Made by a program: the position numbers and the translations under genes. The notes under the pieces were generated by a model. The model saw only the letters and a program-made list of their open reading frames with translations, did no database searches and had not been told where the DNA came from. A stretch of DNA of 22,297 nucleotides from an uncultured Veillonella sp. (GTDB lineage Bacteria; Bacillota; Negativicutes; Veillonellales; Veillonellaceae), in assembly GCA_934183145.1 (NCBI GenBank), contig CAKPSA010000010.1, positions 1 through 22,297 of the forward strand. The letters run 5' to 3'. The stretch's first letter is position 1; every line of letters begins with the position of its first letter. Positions 1 through 8,200 of this stretch are shown here, piece by piece.

Positions 1-785
1 ACATGATTACCACATTTAGTACTACCTGCAATACCTACTTGAGCAATCAAGAAGCAATCTTCACCAATCTCAACATTATGACCAAGATGAACAAGGTTAT
101 CAATCTTCGTGCCACGACGTACTAAAGTGGAACCCATTGTAGCATTATCAATAGTTGTACAAGAGCCAACCTCAACATCATCTTCAAGAATAACATTACC
201 AACTTGAGGAATATGTGTATGTACACCATTTTCTGTGGCAAAACCAAAACCTTCGCCACCAATTACTGCCTTAGCACGCAATACAACACGCTTGCCTAAA
301 ATGCAGTTTTCATGAACAATAGCACCAGCGTAAATATCAGAACCTTCGCCAATACGCACATTATGTCCAATATAAACATATGGGCGAATAGTTACATTAT
401 CTTCAATGACTGCATTATCATTAATAACACAATAGGCACCAATAGCAACATTTTTACCAATTGTTACATTTTCACCAATAATAGCTGTACTATGCACTTC
501 TCTAGGAATAACAACAGGTGGATGGAAGAGTTCTAGTACTTGTGCAAATGCAACTTTCGCATTATCAACTATGATTTGTGCCATCGGTGCATCTTTCACT
601 TCAGATTCAACAATCACAGCACCCGCTTGGCATAATGCAATATGTTCAACATATTCACCTACTGCAAAAGTTATGGATTGTTTTACCGCTTGTTCAAAGC
701 TACGTGTCTCAGTAATAACAATAGAGCCCTCACCTACAACACGTCCGCCTACTAATGTTGCGAGTTCCTGTAAAGTTTTTTCCAA
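1..785 (-). CDS. lpxD: LpxD, UDP-3-O-acylglucosamine N-acyltransferase (3' end outside window)
   Basis: LpxD adds the second (N-linked) 3-hydroxyacyl chain to UDP-3-O-acyl-glucosamine in lipid A synthesis, in the cytoplasm with ACP-bound acyl donor. I translated this frame by hand: about 261 residues are present and the C-terminus (usual length about 340) is cut by the window edge. An N-terminal uridine-binding-like region (about residues 1-95) is followed by a left-handed beta-helix of hexapeptide repeats (such as IGENVT, IGKNVA, IGHNVR). The family motif GGEGFGFA is at about 176-183, and the likely catalytic His (about 236) lies in DNLVHLGHNVEIG. The start is TTG at 785; no ATG is suitably placed, and a strong Shine-Dalgarno lies 6 nt upstream. 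It is the last visible gene after the OmpH trio, 31 bases downstream, so probably in the bamA operon. It shows that the host makes LPS. Confidence 0.95.
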   Translation of the reverse strand, partial: MEKTLQELATLVGGRVVGEGSIVITETRSFEQAVKQSITFAVGEYVEHIALCQAGAVIVESEVKDAPMAQIIVDNAKVAFAQVLELFHPPVVIPREVHSTAIIGENVTIGKNVAIGAYCVINDNAVIEDNVTIRPYVYIGHNVRIGEGSDIYAGAIVHENCILGKRVVLRAKAVIGGEGFGFATENGVHTHIPQVGNVILEDDVEVGSCTTIDNATMGSTLVRRGTKIDNLVHLGHNVEIGEDCFLIAQVGIAGSTKCGNH

Positions 786-791
786 GGTAAA

Positions 792-801
792 CTCCTCCCC
801 C
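792..801 (-). promoter_or_regulatory. Shine-Dalgarno that fixes the TTG start of lpxD
   Basis: The minus strand reads GGGGGAGGAG, then TTTACC, then TTG. This near-perfect anti-16S match with 6-nt spacing is the main reason for calling the TTG at 785 as the lpxD start. Confidence 0.8.
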
Positions 802-816
802 TGTGATAATTCTTAA

Positions 817-1344
817 TTATTGTGCACTTTCTGTATTAACTGCTGTAGTTTGACCTGATTGTTGAGCATTTTGTTGTGCATCTTGTTGCTCTTGCGCTTT
901 AGCTGCATTTTCTGCTTCTTTAATTTGATCATCAGAAGCTTTACCCATTTTAGCGATCAAGTCGTCAGTTACATCAGAACCGCCGCCTACAACAGCACCT
1001 TTTTCAATAATTACATCAAGTTTTTTCTCTTTTACAAGTTCACCAACTTTTTGTTCTTGATATTGACGGTATTCTTGAGCTTTTGCATTTGCAAAGGCAT
1101 TTAATTCTTGATTAGCTTGATTATATACATTTTGTTTAGATGCTTCATCTGCAGCAGCAATTTTAGCATCTAGTTCAGCTTTTTTAGCAGTAATTTCTTT
1201 AGTAATTTCAATACCTTTTTCAGTACTGTTTGCTACTTTCACACTGTCAACGTAACCAACGTTATTAGAACCACAACCACCTAAGATAGCCATAGAGGCT
1301 ACTAAAGATGCACCTAATACTAAAGATTTAATACGTTTATTCAT
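817..1344 (-). CDS. OmpH/Skp-family chaperone, lipoprotein form
   Basis: 175 residues. The N-terminus has a type II signal peptide with lipobox LGGC (Cys at residue 24), so the mature protein should be a lipid-anchored periplasmic protein. Its membrane (inner or outer) cannot be read from the sequence. After GSNNVGYVDS comes a charged, Ala/Lys/Glu/Gln-rich helical region (about 45-115) typical of the Skp coiled-coil tentacles. The conserved OmpH closing element follows (KLDVIIEKGAVVGGGSDVTD), then a Gln-rich low-complexity tail (about 148-175). Skp/OmpH proteins hold unfolded outer-membrane proteins in the periplasm on the way to BamA. ATG start with AAGGAG 7 nt upstream. It is third of three paralogs, 11 bases after the previous gene. 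The lipoprotein form is unusual, since E. coli Skp is soluble. Confidence 0.85.
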   Translation of the reverse strand: MNKRIKSLVLGASLVASMAILGGCGSNNVGYVDSVKVANSTEKGIEITKEITAKKAELDAKIAAADEASKQNVYNQANQELNAFANAKAQEYRQYQEQKVGELVKEKKLDVIIEKGAVVGGGSDVTDDLIAKMGKASDDQIKEAENAAKAQEQQDAQQNAQQSGQTTAVNTESAQ

Positions 1345-1355
1345 AATATAACTCC

Positions 1356-2327
1356 TTATTGAACTCGATAGGACGCCTTCACTGCATCAGTAATATCAAG
1401 CCCCTTAATATTACCACCATCATCGATGATGACTAAATCTAAATGTTGTTCCTCTGCAATAATTGCTACGCGCATACGAACATCTTCTAAAATGGCTTCA
1501 TGAAGTGCACTCACTTCAGCTTCTTTATCAGAAAGCTTTTTAGCCCAAGAATCATTCCAATCCTGTGCTACAGGCAAGTTATTATTAGCAATGATCGATT
1601 GTGCTTGTTGTTGAACCATAGTATCATGTTTAGCCGCCAATTCCTTTTGTAAGGATGCGGCATATTGATTAAGTTCTTCTTGACCTTTTTGTTGCATAGG
1701 CGCAAGTTCTGCCTGTACTTTAGCCTTAATAGAGTCTACATCAAGATTCGATGGTTTTCTCTTAGCTAATAGTTCCTTTAATCGTTCCTCTTTCTTAGCC
1801 TTCTCTGCCATAGCAGCCTGCTTTTGTGCATCATCAATATATACACGAGCATCATAAGCATATAAATCTAATTGAAGGTTAACGATTTCAAGATCATATT
1901 CATTGGAACTAACCTTTAATTCCGCCAAATATTTTTGAGTAAGTTCGTTTCGTTTTGCATTCAATTGCTGATTCAATTCATTTTCTTTTGTTGCAATACG
2001 AGTTTGCAATTCCACCGTAAGAGCATCTGACAAGGTTGAATCTAATGCAAGAGATTTCAACTGTTCCTCTTGTGTCTCTGACTTGGCATTTAAAGCTTGT
2101 TGTTCAAGTTCATATTGACGTTGCAAAAGATCCAATTCATTTTTAGCTTGTTTATAATCCTCATAGGAAGGATTAAATTCTAATACATCATCAATACGTA
2201 CAACACCTATTGATACCCCATCAGGACTCTGCTGACGATTTGTCACAAATCCATAGGCCCAAACCATAGCACATAATGCAACAACGAGAAATATGGCAAA
2301 TCCAATATATCGTTTTTTCCCGTTCAT
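1356..2327 (-). CDS. OmpH/Skp-family protein, long membrane-anchored form
   Basis: 323 residues, about twice the usual Skp length. A hydrophobic segment (about residues 8-26) follows a basic start and has no obvious signal-peptidase site, so it is probably a signal anchor in the inner membrane. The mature part starts with the family-like SIGVVRIDDVL, continues with a long Glu/Lys/Gln-rich coiled coil (about 55-290, with a short break around KRKPSNLD), and ends with the OmpH signature HLDLVIIDDGGNIKGLDITD. Likely role: a periplasmic chaperone or tether for outer-membrane proteins, inferred from family and position downstream of bamA. ATG start with AGGGAG 7 nt upstream. It lies 29 bases after the first paralog and 11 before the third. 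The extra length could reflect duplication of the coiled-coil arms; the exact function is not known to me. Confidence 0.8.
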   Translation of the reverse strand: MNGKKRYIGFAIFLVVALCAMVWAYGFVTNRQQSPDGVSIGVVRIDDVLEFNPSYEDYKQAKNELDLLQRQYELEQQALNAKSETQEEQLKSLALDSTLSDALTVELQTRIATKENELNQQLNAKRNELTQKYLAELKVSSNEYDLEIVNLQLDLYAYDARVYIDDAQKQAAMAEKAKKEERLKELLAKRKPSNLDVDSIKAKVQAELAPMQQKGQEELNQYAASLQKELAAKHDTMVQQQAQSIIANNNLPVAQDWNDSWAKKLSDKEAEVSALHEAILEDVRMRVAIIAEEQHLDLVIIDDGGNIKGLDITDAVKASYRVQ

Positions 2328-2356
2328 TGTCGTTCTCCCTTACATAGAACTACAGT

Positions 2357-2845
2357 TTATTTTTTGGCATCAGAAGCTAGTTTTTTCAATACTTGATCTG
2401 TAATGTCTACGCCACCGTATAATACAGTGTCTTTAGTCATAACAACGCTAAGACCTTTAGCATCGCCAACTGCTTTTGCAGCTTCCATAGCTTTATCTTG
2501 AACAGATTTGGCAATCTCTTGATCTTTCTTTGCTAAGTTTTGACGAGCTTCTTCAGCAAGTTTTTGTTTAGTAGCATCATCTTGAGCTGCATCAATTTTA
2601 GCTTGTGTTTCTTGTTGTAATTGGCTTTGATAGCTCATATATTCTTGAGCTGCAGAAATATAAATTGGATTATCTTGAGACATCATACGAGATGTATCGA
2701 TAACACCAATTGTACTATTACCGCTATTACCACTTGGCGTAGCCATTTGTGTATATGCTAATGCGCCAATACCAATAATAAAAATAGCAGCAATGACGAT
2801 GGAAAAGATTTTCACATTCGCCTTGTTGTTCATCATTCGCATCAT
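2357..2845 (-). CDS. ompH: OmpH/Skp-family periplasmic chaperone
   Basis: 162 residues, the size of a standard Skp (about 160). An N-terminal hydrophobic segment (about 12-31) is either a cleavable signal peptide (possible cut after ALA) or an anchor. The mature region has the family pattern: a short strand STIGVIDTSRMM, an Ala/Gln/Lys-rich coiled coil (about 60-130), and the closing strands GLSVVMTKDTVLYGGVDITD. Skp binds unfolded outer-membrane proteins in the periplasm and hands them to BamA. bamA is the gene immediately upstream, a classic bamA-skp-lpxD order also seen in Proteobacteria. The start is the first of several closely spaced ATGs, with GAGGG about 9 nt upstream; the second ATG is an alternative. 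The 107-base gap to bamA holds a hairpin that may lower read-through. Confidence 0.9.
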   Translation of the reverse strand: MMRMMNNKANVKIFSIVIAAIFIIGIGALAYTQMATPSGNSGNSTIGVIDTSRMMSQDNPIYISAAQEYMSYQSQLQQETQAKIDAAQDDATKQKLAEEARQNLAKKDQEIAKSVQDKAMEAAKAVGDAKGLSVVMTKDTVLYGGVDITDQVLKKLASDAKK

Positions 2846-2910
2846 AATAGAGTGCCCTCATTTCTTTAAATTACTGCATCAAAGGATGCCATATAGAGAT
2901 ATTGGTGAAA

Positions 2911-2929
2911 GCCTCTTTAGAAAAGAGGC
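2911..2929 (-). terminator. Hairpin between bamA and ompH (weak terminator or attenuator)
   Basis: The minus strand forms a perfect 8-bp stem GCCTCTTT / AAAGAGGC with a 3-nt TCT loop, followed by only TTT before CACC. It sits about 25 bases after the bamA stop. The short U-run suggests partial termination, or mRNA 3'-end stabilisation after processing, rather than a full stop. No good promoter is visible between it and ompH. Confidence 0.5.
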
Positions 2930-2952
2930 CTCCACCATATACATTTACTATA

Positions 2953-5121
2953 TTAGAATTGTGTGCCGAAGCTGAAGTGGAATTTATTTTTGTGTTTACC
3001 CACGCCATAGTCAAGTTTAACTGGGCCAATTGGTGTAGTAATACGAACACCAGCACCAACGCCATAGTTGAATGTTTTCTTGCTATTGTACCATGTTACA
3101 TTTGGTGCATCCCATGCATCACCAATATCAGTGAACAATACGCCACTAACCTTTTTAACGATTGGGAATCGGAATTCCAATGTAGCATTGTACATGTACT
3201 TGCCACGGAATTGATCATCTTCGTAACCACGTAAGGAGTCAGCGCCACCCAATGTGAACAATTGGCTATATGGTGCATCACCTTGAATAAAGCCACCACG
3301 TGCACGGAATGCTAATACATTCTTAGCACCTAGTTTTTTATACATACGGGTTTCTGCTGTAAATTTGTAGAAGTCGAAGTCACCGCCTAAGCCATGACCA
3401 GCCCATTGTGCTGTATAGGAGATACGACGACCACGTGTTGGTTCATAAATGTTATCACGGGAATCGTATACTTTTTGCCATGTAATGGAGTTGATACGAC
3501 CAAAGTTTTTGTCTACATATCCTTCGTTTTTAAAATTGCGAGGATTTTTCCAATTTGTACCAGAACCAGCATTTTCATCGTAACGGAAACCAGAACTGTC
3601 ATCATCATCCCATTTGTAGGAATCTTTACGGGATTCAAGAGTCAAGTAATCACGAGTATATTCCCCTGTTTGACGACCGAAGGAAATGTTGAAACCACGA
3701 GATTTCTTGTTATATTCAGCTACTTCATTACCATCTTCGTTGTAATCAGTGTATTCATCTTCACGGTTGAAGAAGGAGAAGCCAAGGGAGGTACCTTTGC
3801 TATCAATCCAAGGTTTCAAGTAAGAAATTTGGTAGTTTTTGTATTTTTTCTTACCACCGATTTCCCAGTGAACTTTGAATTTATCACCAGTACCACGGAA
3901 GTTATCTTCACCAAATTCAATGATACCCATCAAACCATCAGATTTTGAGTAACCTGCACCTAATGTAATAGTACCTGTTTTATGTTCCAAAACATCGATT
4001 TCAATGATTACATTGTTAGGATCTTGATCGCCAGGCAACATCCGAACATTTACATCATCAAAGAAGCCTAGGTTGTATACGCGTTCTACAGAACGGCGTA
4101 CCAAGAATTTATTGAAAGGTTTACCTTTCTTTTGAACGAATTCGCGAGTAATAACTTTATCGCGAGTTTTCTTGTTACCAGCAGGAACGATATCTTCAAC
4201 AATACCTTCTACGATATGAACATGAAGCACGCCTTGGTCATCTACGCGAATACCATCAACGTGTGCCAACATATAGCCATCGCGAGCGTATGCTGCGTTG
4301 ATACCTTGAACCTTTTGGCCTACGTATACAGAGTTAAGAACTTGACCTGGTTGAAGGTCCATGAATTTAGTCAATACTTCAGAAGTATAAACTGTATTAC
4401 CTTCGAAAGCTACACCAGTAGTAATTGGATTTACTGTAACAGCAAAGTCCAATTTAACGCCTTCAGGTACTGTTGTAAATACAGGGTTTACTTCAGAGAA
4501 GTAACCAGTATTACCAAGGTTAGTTACGTCTTTAAATACACCATCAACAGATACAGCATCGCCGATTTTTTCTGTCAAAATAGGCAATAATTGTGCTTGT
4601 TGTTCAGCTGTCACGCCAGAAATAGATAAACCTGTAATTAATTTACCTACATATGGATTAATAGATTCAGCATTGGCAGATGTAACATATTGAGCTTCTA
4701 CAGTTGTAACAGCTTGAGTTTGGCCATTTTCAGCAGCCTTATCAAGGTCAGTACCACCAGTAGTTTTAGACACCATTTTTACTTGTTTATCATCTGTTTT
4801 CAACGCAGCATTATTAACTGTAACAGTTCCGTCAGAACCTTTAACTACAGTACCATCGCTAGATACAGTTGTATCACCACGAGCTGCTAAGATAGCTGCA
4901 TCAGTTTCATCTTGTGTTGTTGCAGTTGTAGCTGCATCAGCATTGTAAACAGCTTGTGTTGTAGTAGCATCATTAGTAGTTGCTGCACTAGTTGTTGTTG
5001 TGTTATTTAAATCTGGAGTATAGCCAGCTTGTACCTCTGCAGCAAATACACTGCCTGTCCCCATGACAGCAGTCAACACAGATGCTGCAAGCATACTTTT
5101 ATAGGCTTTTGGTTTAAACAT
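2953..5121 (-). CDS. bamA: BamA, outer-membrane protein assembly factor (Omp85), three POTRA domains
   Basis: 722 residues. BamA is the outer-membrane barrel that folds and inserts other beta-barrel proteins. A signal peptide ends at about 27 (SVFA cut before AEV). An unusual Thr/Ala/Asp-rich, probably disordered stretch follows (about 29-150). I count three POTRA domains (about 158-232, 234-306, 308-380) against five in E. coli, then a 16-strand-type Omp85 barrel (about 382-722). The loop-6 motif is present as LRGY (630-633, Arg 631), corresponding to the VRGF/Y signature. The chain ends in Phe (FHFSFGTQF), the usual C-terminal beta-signal. ATG start with AGGAGG about 6 nt upstream. Its own promoter lies in the gap behind tamB; ompH paralogs and lpxD follow. 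The alternative (TamA) is less likely because of the ompH-lpxD neighbours. Confidence 0.95.
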   Translation of the reverse strand: MFKPKAYKSMLAASVLTAVMGTGSVFAAEVQAGYTPDLNNTTTTSAATTNDATTTQAVYNADAATTATTQDETDAAILAARGDTTVSSDGTVVKGSDGTVTVNNAALKTDDKQVKMVSKTTGGTDLDKAAENGQTQAVTTVEAQYVTSANAESINPYVGKLITGLSISGVTAEQQAQLLPILTEKIGDAVSVDGVFKDVTNLGNTGYFSEVNPVFTTVPEGVKLDFAVTVNPITTGVAFEGNTVYTSEVLTKFMDLQPGQVLNSVYVGQKVQGINAAYARDGYMLAHVDGIRVDDQGVLHVHIVEGIVEDIVPAGNKKTRDKVITREFVQKKGKPFNKFLVRRSVERVYNLGFFDDVNVRMLPGDQDPNNVIIEIDVLEHKTGTITLGAGYSKSDGLMGIIEFGEDNFRGTGDKFKVHWEIGGKKKYKNYQISYLKPWIDSKGTSLGFSFFNREDEYTDYNEDGNEVAEYNKKSRGFNISFGRQTGEYTRDYLTLESRKDSYKWDDDDSSGFRYDENAGSGTNWKNPRNFKNEGYVDKNFGRINSITWQKVYDSRDNIYEPTRGRRISYTAQWAGHGLGGDFDFYKFTAETRMYKKLGAKNVLAFRARGGFIQGDAPYSQLFTLGGADSLRGYEDDQFRGKYMYNATLEFRFPIVKKVSGVLFTDIGDAWDAPNVTWYNSKKTFNYGVGAGVRITTPIGPVKLDYGVGKHKNKFHFSFGTQF

Positions 5122-5191
5122 AAATTCCTCCTAGAACTCATCCCCATAAAAAGTTTACATCTTGTTTTATAAAGACTAATAAATCTTTATT

Positions 5192-5200
5192 ATTATAGCA
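5192..5200 (-). promoter_or_regulatory. Extended -10 promoter for bamA operon
   Basis: The minus strand reads TGCTATAAT, a consensus -10 hexamer with the TGn extension. There is no clear -35 at 16-18 nt, as is common with extended -10 promoters. It would give a leader of about 60 bases and drive bamA, the three ompH-like genes and lpxD. Confidence 0.65.
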
Positions 5201-5250
5201 TAAAATACTGGGAATGAGTACTATATTAAACAAATTTTATGAAATTAATA

Positions 5251-5293
5251 TGACTAGAATATGCATACCCATGGGATTTGCACACTCTAGTCA
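5251..5293 (-). terminator. Large palindrome just after tamB (terminator-like hairpin)
   Basis: Outer arms TGACTAGA / TCTAGTCA enclose TGCA repeats and a central CCCATGGG, giving an interrupted 43-base palindrome that begins about 6 bases after the tamB stop. It is followed by TATTAATTTC, not a real U-run. It may act as a 3'-end stabiliser, a weak terminator or a protein-binding palindrome between tamB and the bamA promoter. Confidence 0.45.
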
Positions 5294-5298
5294 TAATC

Positions 5299-8200
5299 TT
5301 AGAAGCTTCTTGTCCAACGACCACCTAAATAATTGTTTCCTTGCGATGTATGCCATGCAGTAAACTTGAGGTTTCGTTTTACAGAATACTCTACACCATA
5401 TTTATTTTGTTTATTATTGATACCTTGAGAGTAAGTAAGCATTACCTTTGGCACAATATACTTGCCAATTTCAATATTGTAATTACCTGCCGTTTCCCTA
5501 TTAGTCGGTTCATCAGGATCAATGGAGCCTGTCGTAATATTAATCCTATCTAAACCTAATGTATTTTGCAATGCATCTTGCACATAGCCAAAGGCAAACA
5601 TTTGAAGACCTGCTGTAGCAACAGCATTCACATCATCATTTGTCAATGTACTACTATTAGAATCTGCACCACGACCAAAGGTCAACATGGAAATAATTTG
5701 CTTTCTAGATAAGCTAGGGTTAGACGACAATGTTAAATCCATATGGTCTACAGTCCCTTTTACACCAAGCATAATATTGTAGTTGCTTACATTTGTTTCA
5801 GCCTCTAATTGTAAATTTGGTAAATAGGAGCCACCTACAAAGTGTGCATTCCCCTTCGTAATATTAAATACATGACTTAAGTATTTAAATGTACCAGATT
5901 TAACATCGAACTGGCCACTAGCAGTTGGGTTTTGTAATGTGCCACCGAAATGAACATCACCGCCGATAAACATATTATATAGAGTACGATCATATAAGCG
6001 TACGCCCTTGCCAGCATGAATATTAACATCTACGCCCATGTTGGTGCTACTTTCACTAGACTGCAAGGAAAGAGGAATCTTAAATTGGATATTTTCTAGG
6101 TCCAAATTACCTATTAAAGTAGGTAATCCATCACGTTCTGCAATGTAAAGTTCACCATTTAATGGACCTCTCACATATTCACTACGAACATCGAGTCCAT
6201 CAAGTTGAACGGCTGCCTTATAATTTGTAAGATCATGACCAGACCAATTTACCTTAGCTGCTAAACCAGCTGAACCTTTTCCCATAGTAATGCGGGATTG
6301 GAAGTCACCTTGCTGACCTGAGAAGATTAAATCTCCATCAATCCCTGTAATTTCATTATCTACATTAGCTAGTTTCATCGTACCATTACGCACTGAAACA
6401 GTACCATAAGCCTCAGGTTGGTCTATAGTCCCTGTAAGGTGAATCGTCCCTTTCAATGGGCCTGTAGCATCTTTAACGCGGGTTGTTACTAACGGTATAA
6501 CCGCCATATCGGCTTCATTAAAGTCAATCGTTACATCCATTGATTTAGCATCACTAGCTTCTAGGTAGCCAGATGTATAGAGAGCTGCTAGTGGAATTTT
6601 CCCATATATACTGAGTTTATACCCACTCTTTGTGCCTTGAATTCGTTGAATTTGAATAACATGGTCTTGCATTGTAGCTAATGCAAACCCTTCATCAATG
6701 CCAATTCCATTGAAAGAGCCTGATTCTACGGCACCAGAAAGTTCAACCTTAGGATTTTTAGTTTTCCCCGTAACATTTACAACACCTGTTACCCAACCTG
6801 TAGCTTGAATATCCTTACCTACAAGTGGTAAAAATGGTACTATGTCAACATCTTTTAAAGCGACTTGTAAATCAGCATCACCATCTAGATCCAATGTACC
6901 GCCCATGGCAATGAGACCTTCATCAACAGGTAGTTTTAAGGTAGTAATTTTGAACTTCCGATTAGCCAGGCTAGCATCAATCGTTGCATCACCGACAACC
7001 TTATCATCAATACTAACATCATTAATTTTACCGTTTACAGTAACGCTTGGATTATCCTTCGTGCCACCTAGTTCAACAGAACCATTTAGTTTACCATCGA
7101 GATGCTCATTAGCACGGTCTAGTAATGCCAATAAATTCTTAACACTACCATTGCTTACATCTAACACACCAAACAGCTGTTTACTATCATCAAGCTTCAT
7201 GCCACCTTTGGCAATATAACGCCCACCATTTGATTCAGCAAAAGAAAAATCTTGTACATTTACGACGGATTTATCTGCATACACATGACCATGAATATCG
7301 GTCAACAACTGTCCATTTATAGATAAAGCATCAGATAAAATGTAACCATTAAACTGAGGATTATCCATAGAACCCATTATAGTACCACGGCCCGCTAACA
7401 AACCATCTACCTTATAATCAGTATTGATGAGTAATCTACCCATATCGATTTTCTTACCTTCAAAATCAATATTAATAGCCTCTTTCGATACTGTACCACC
7501 ACCTGTAATAGTCGCTCCGTAGCCTTCAATGTCGAAACGATATAACTCTAATCTTTCATTTTTATAGTTATATTTTGCAAAAGCATTAGTTACAAGCTTG
7601 CCATATGCAGAGCCATCCCATAAATGAGCTCGGCCTTCTACAATAGGATTAGCCGCAGTCCCTGTTATATGGTTATCGGTTTCAAACCATCCTGTAATAG
7701 GAATGTCAGTTGCAGGGCGAATTAAATTTTCAATACGCACTGCGCGAGCTTTAGCATTTAAATCTAAGGCGTCAGTATTGATATTATACCAACCTGTAAT
7801 ATCATAGCCACCACTACCGTCACCAATATGACCATTGGTAATTGTTAGAACATGATCATCTAAAGTAATATCGCTATGAATATCATTAAAATGAGCACCC
7901 TTATAAAGAACCTCTTGTCCCCATACAGTACCAGTCACATTAGGGTTATCTAAGGCGCCTTTTACATTAATAGACGTGCTGACTGTACCAGCCACATCGT
8001 CACCTATAATTGGACTAAGCGATGTCAACGGTAAAGCATTACCAGAAATCGTGGCATCCACTTGACCATTTTGAATAGAACCATATCCACTAAAGGATCC
8101 AGTTCCCATATTTCCAACCATAGTTATATTGGTAAGGTTGTCATTATGGGTTAGATCCGCTTTTACAGAATCCAACACTACACCACGGACCCCAATCTGA

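Noticed and set aside
29..816. Plus-strand frames at 312-536 and 571-816
   Set aside because: They are the complement of lpxD. The Asn/Thr/Ile-rich pattern mirrors the hexapeptide repeats of the real gene.
3394..3948. Long plus-strand open frame (184 codons) opposite bamA
   Set aside because: It is antisense to the conserved BamA barrel, rich in Phe/Ile/Thr as expected from reading the complement, and has no family resemblance. Other plus-strand frames, such as 8792-9244 in tamB and 6842-7219, fail for the same reasons.
4670..5040. Thr/Ala-rich stretch of bamA as a frameshift or assembly error
   Set aside because: The frame is open and continuous from the signal peptide to the POTRA domains, with no stop and normal codon use, so a real low-complexity linker is more likely.
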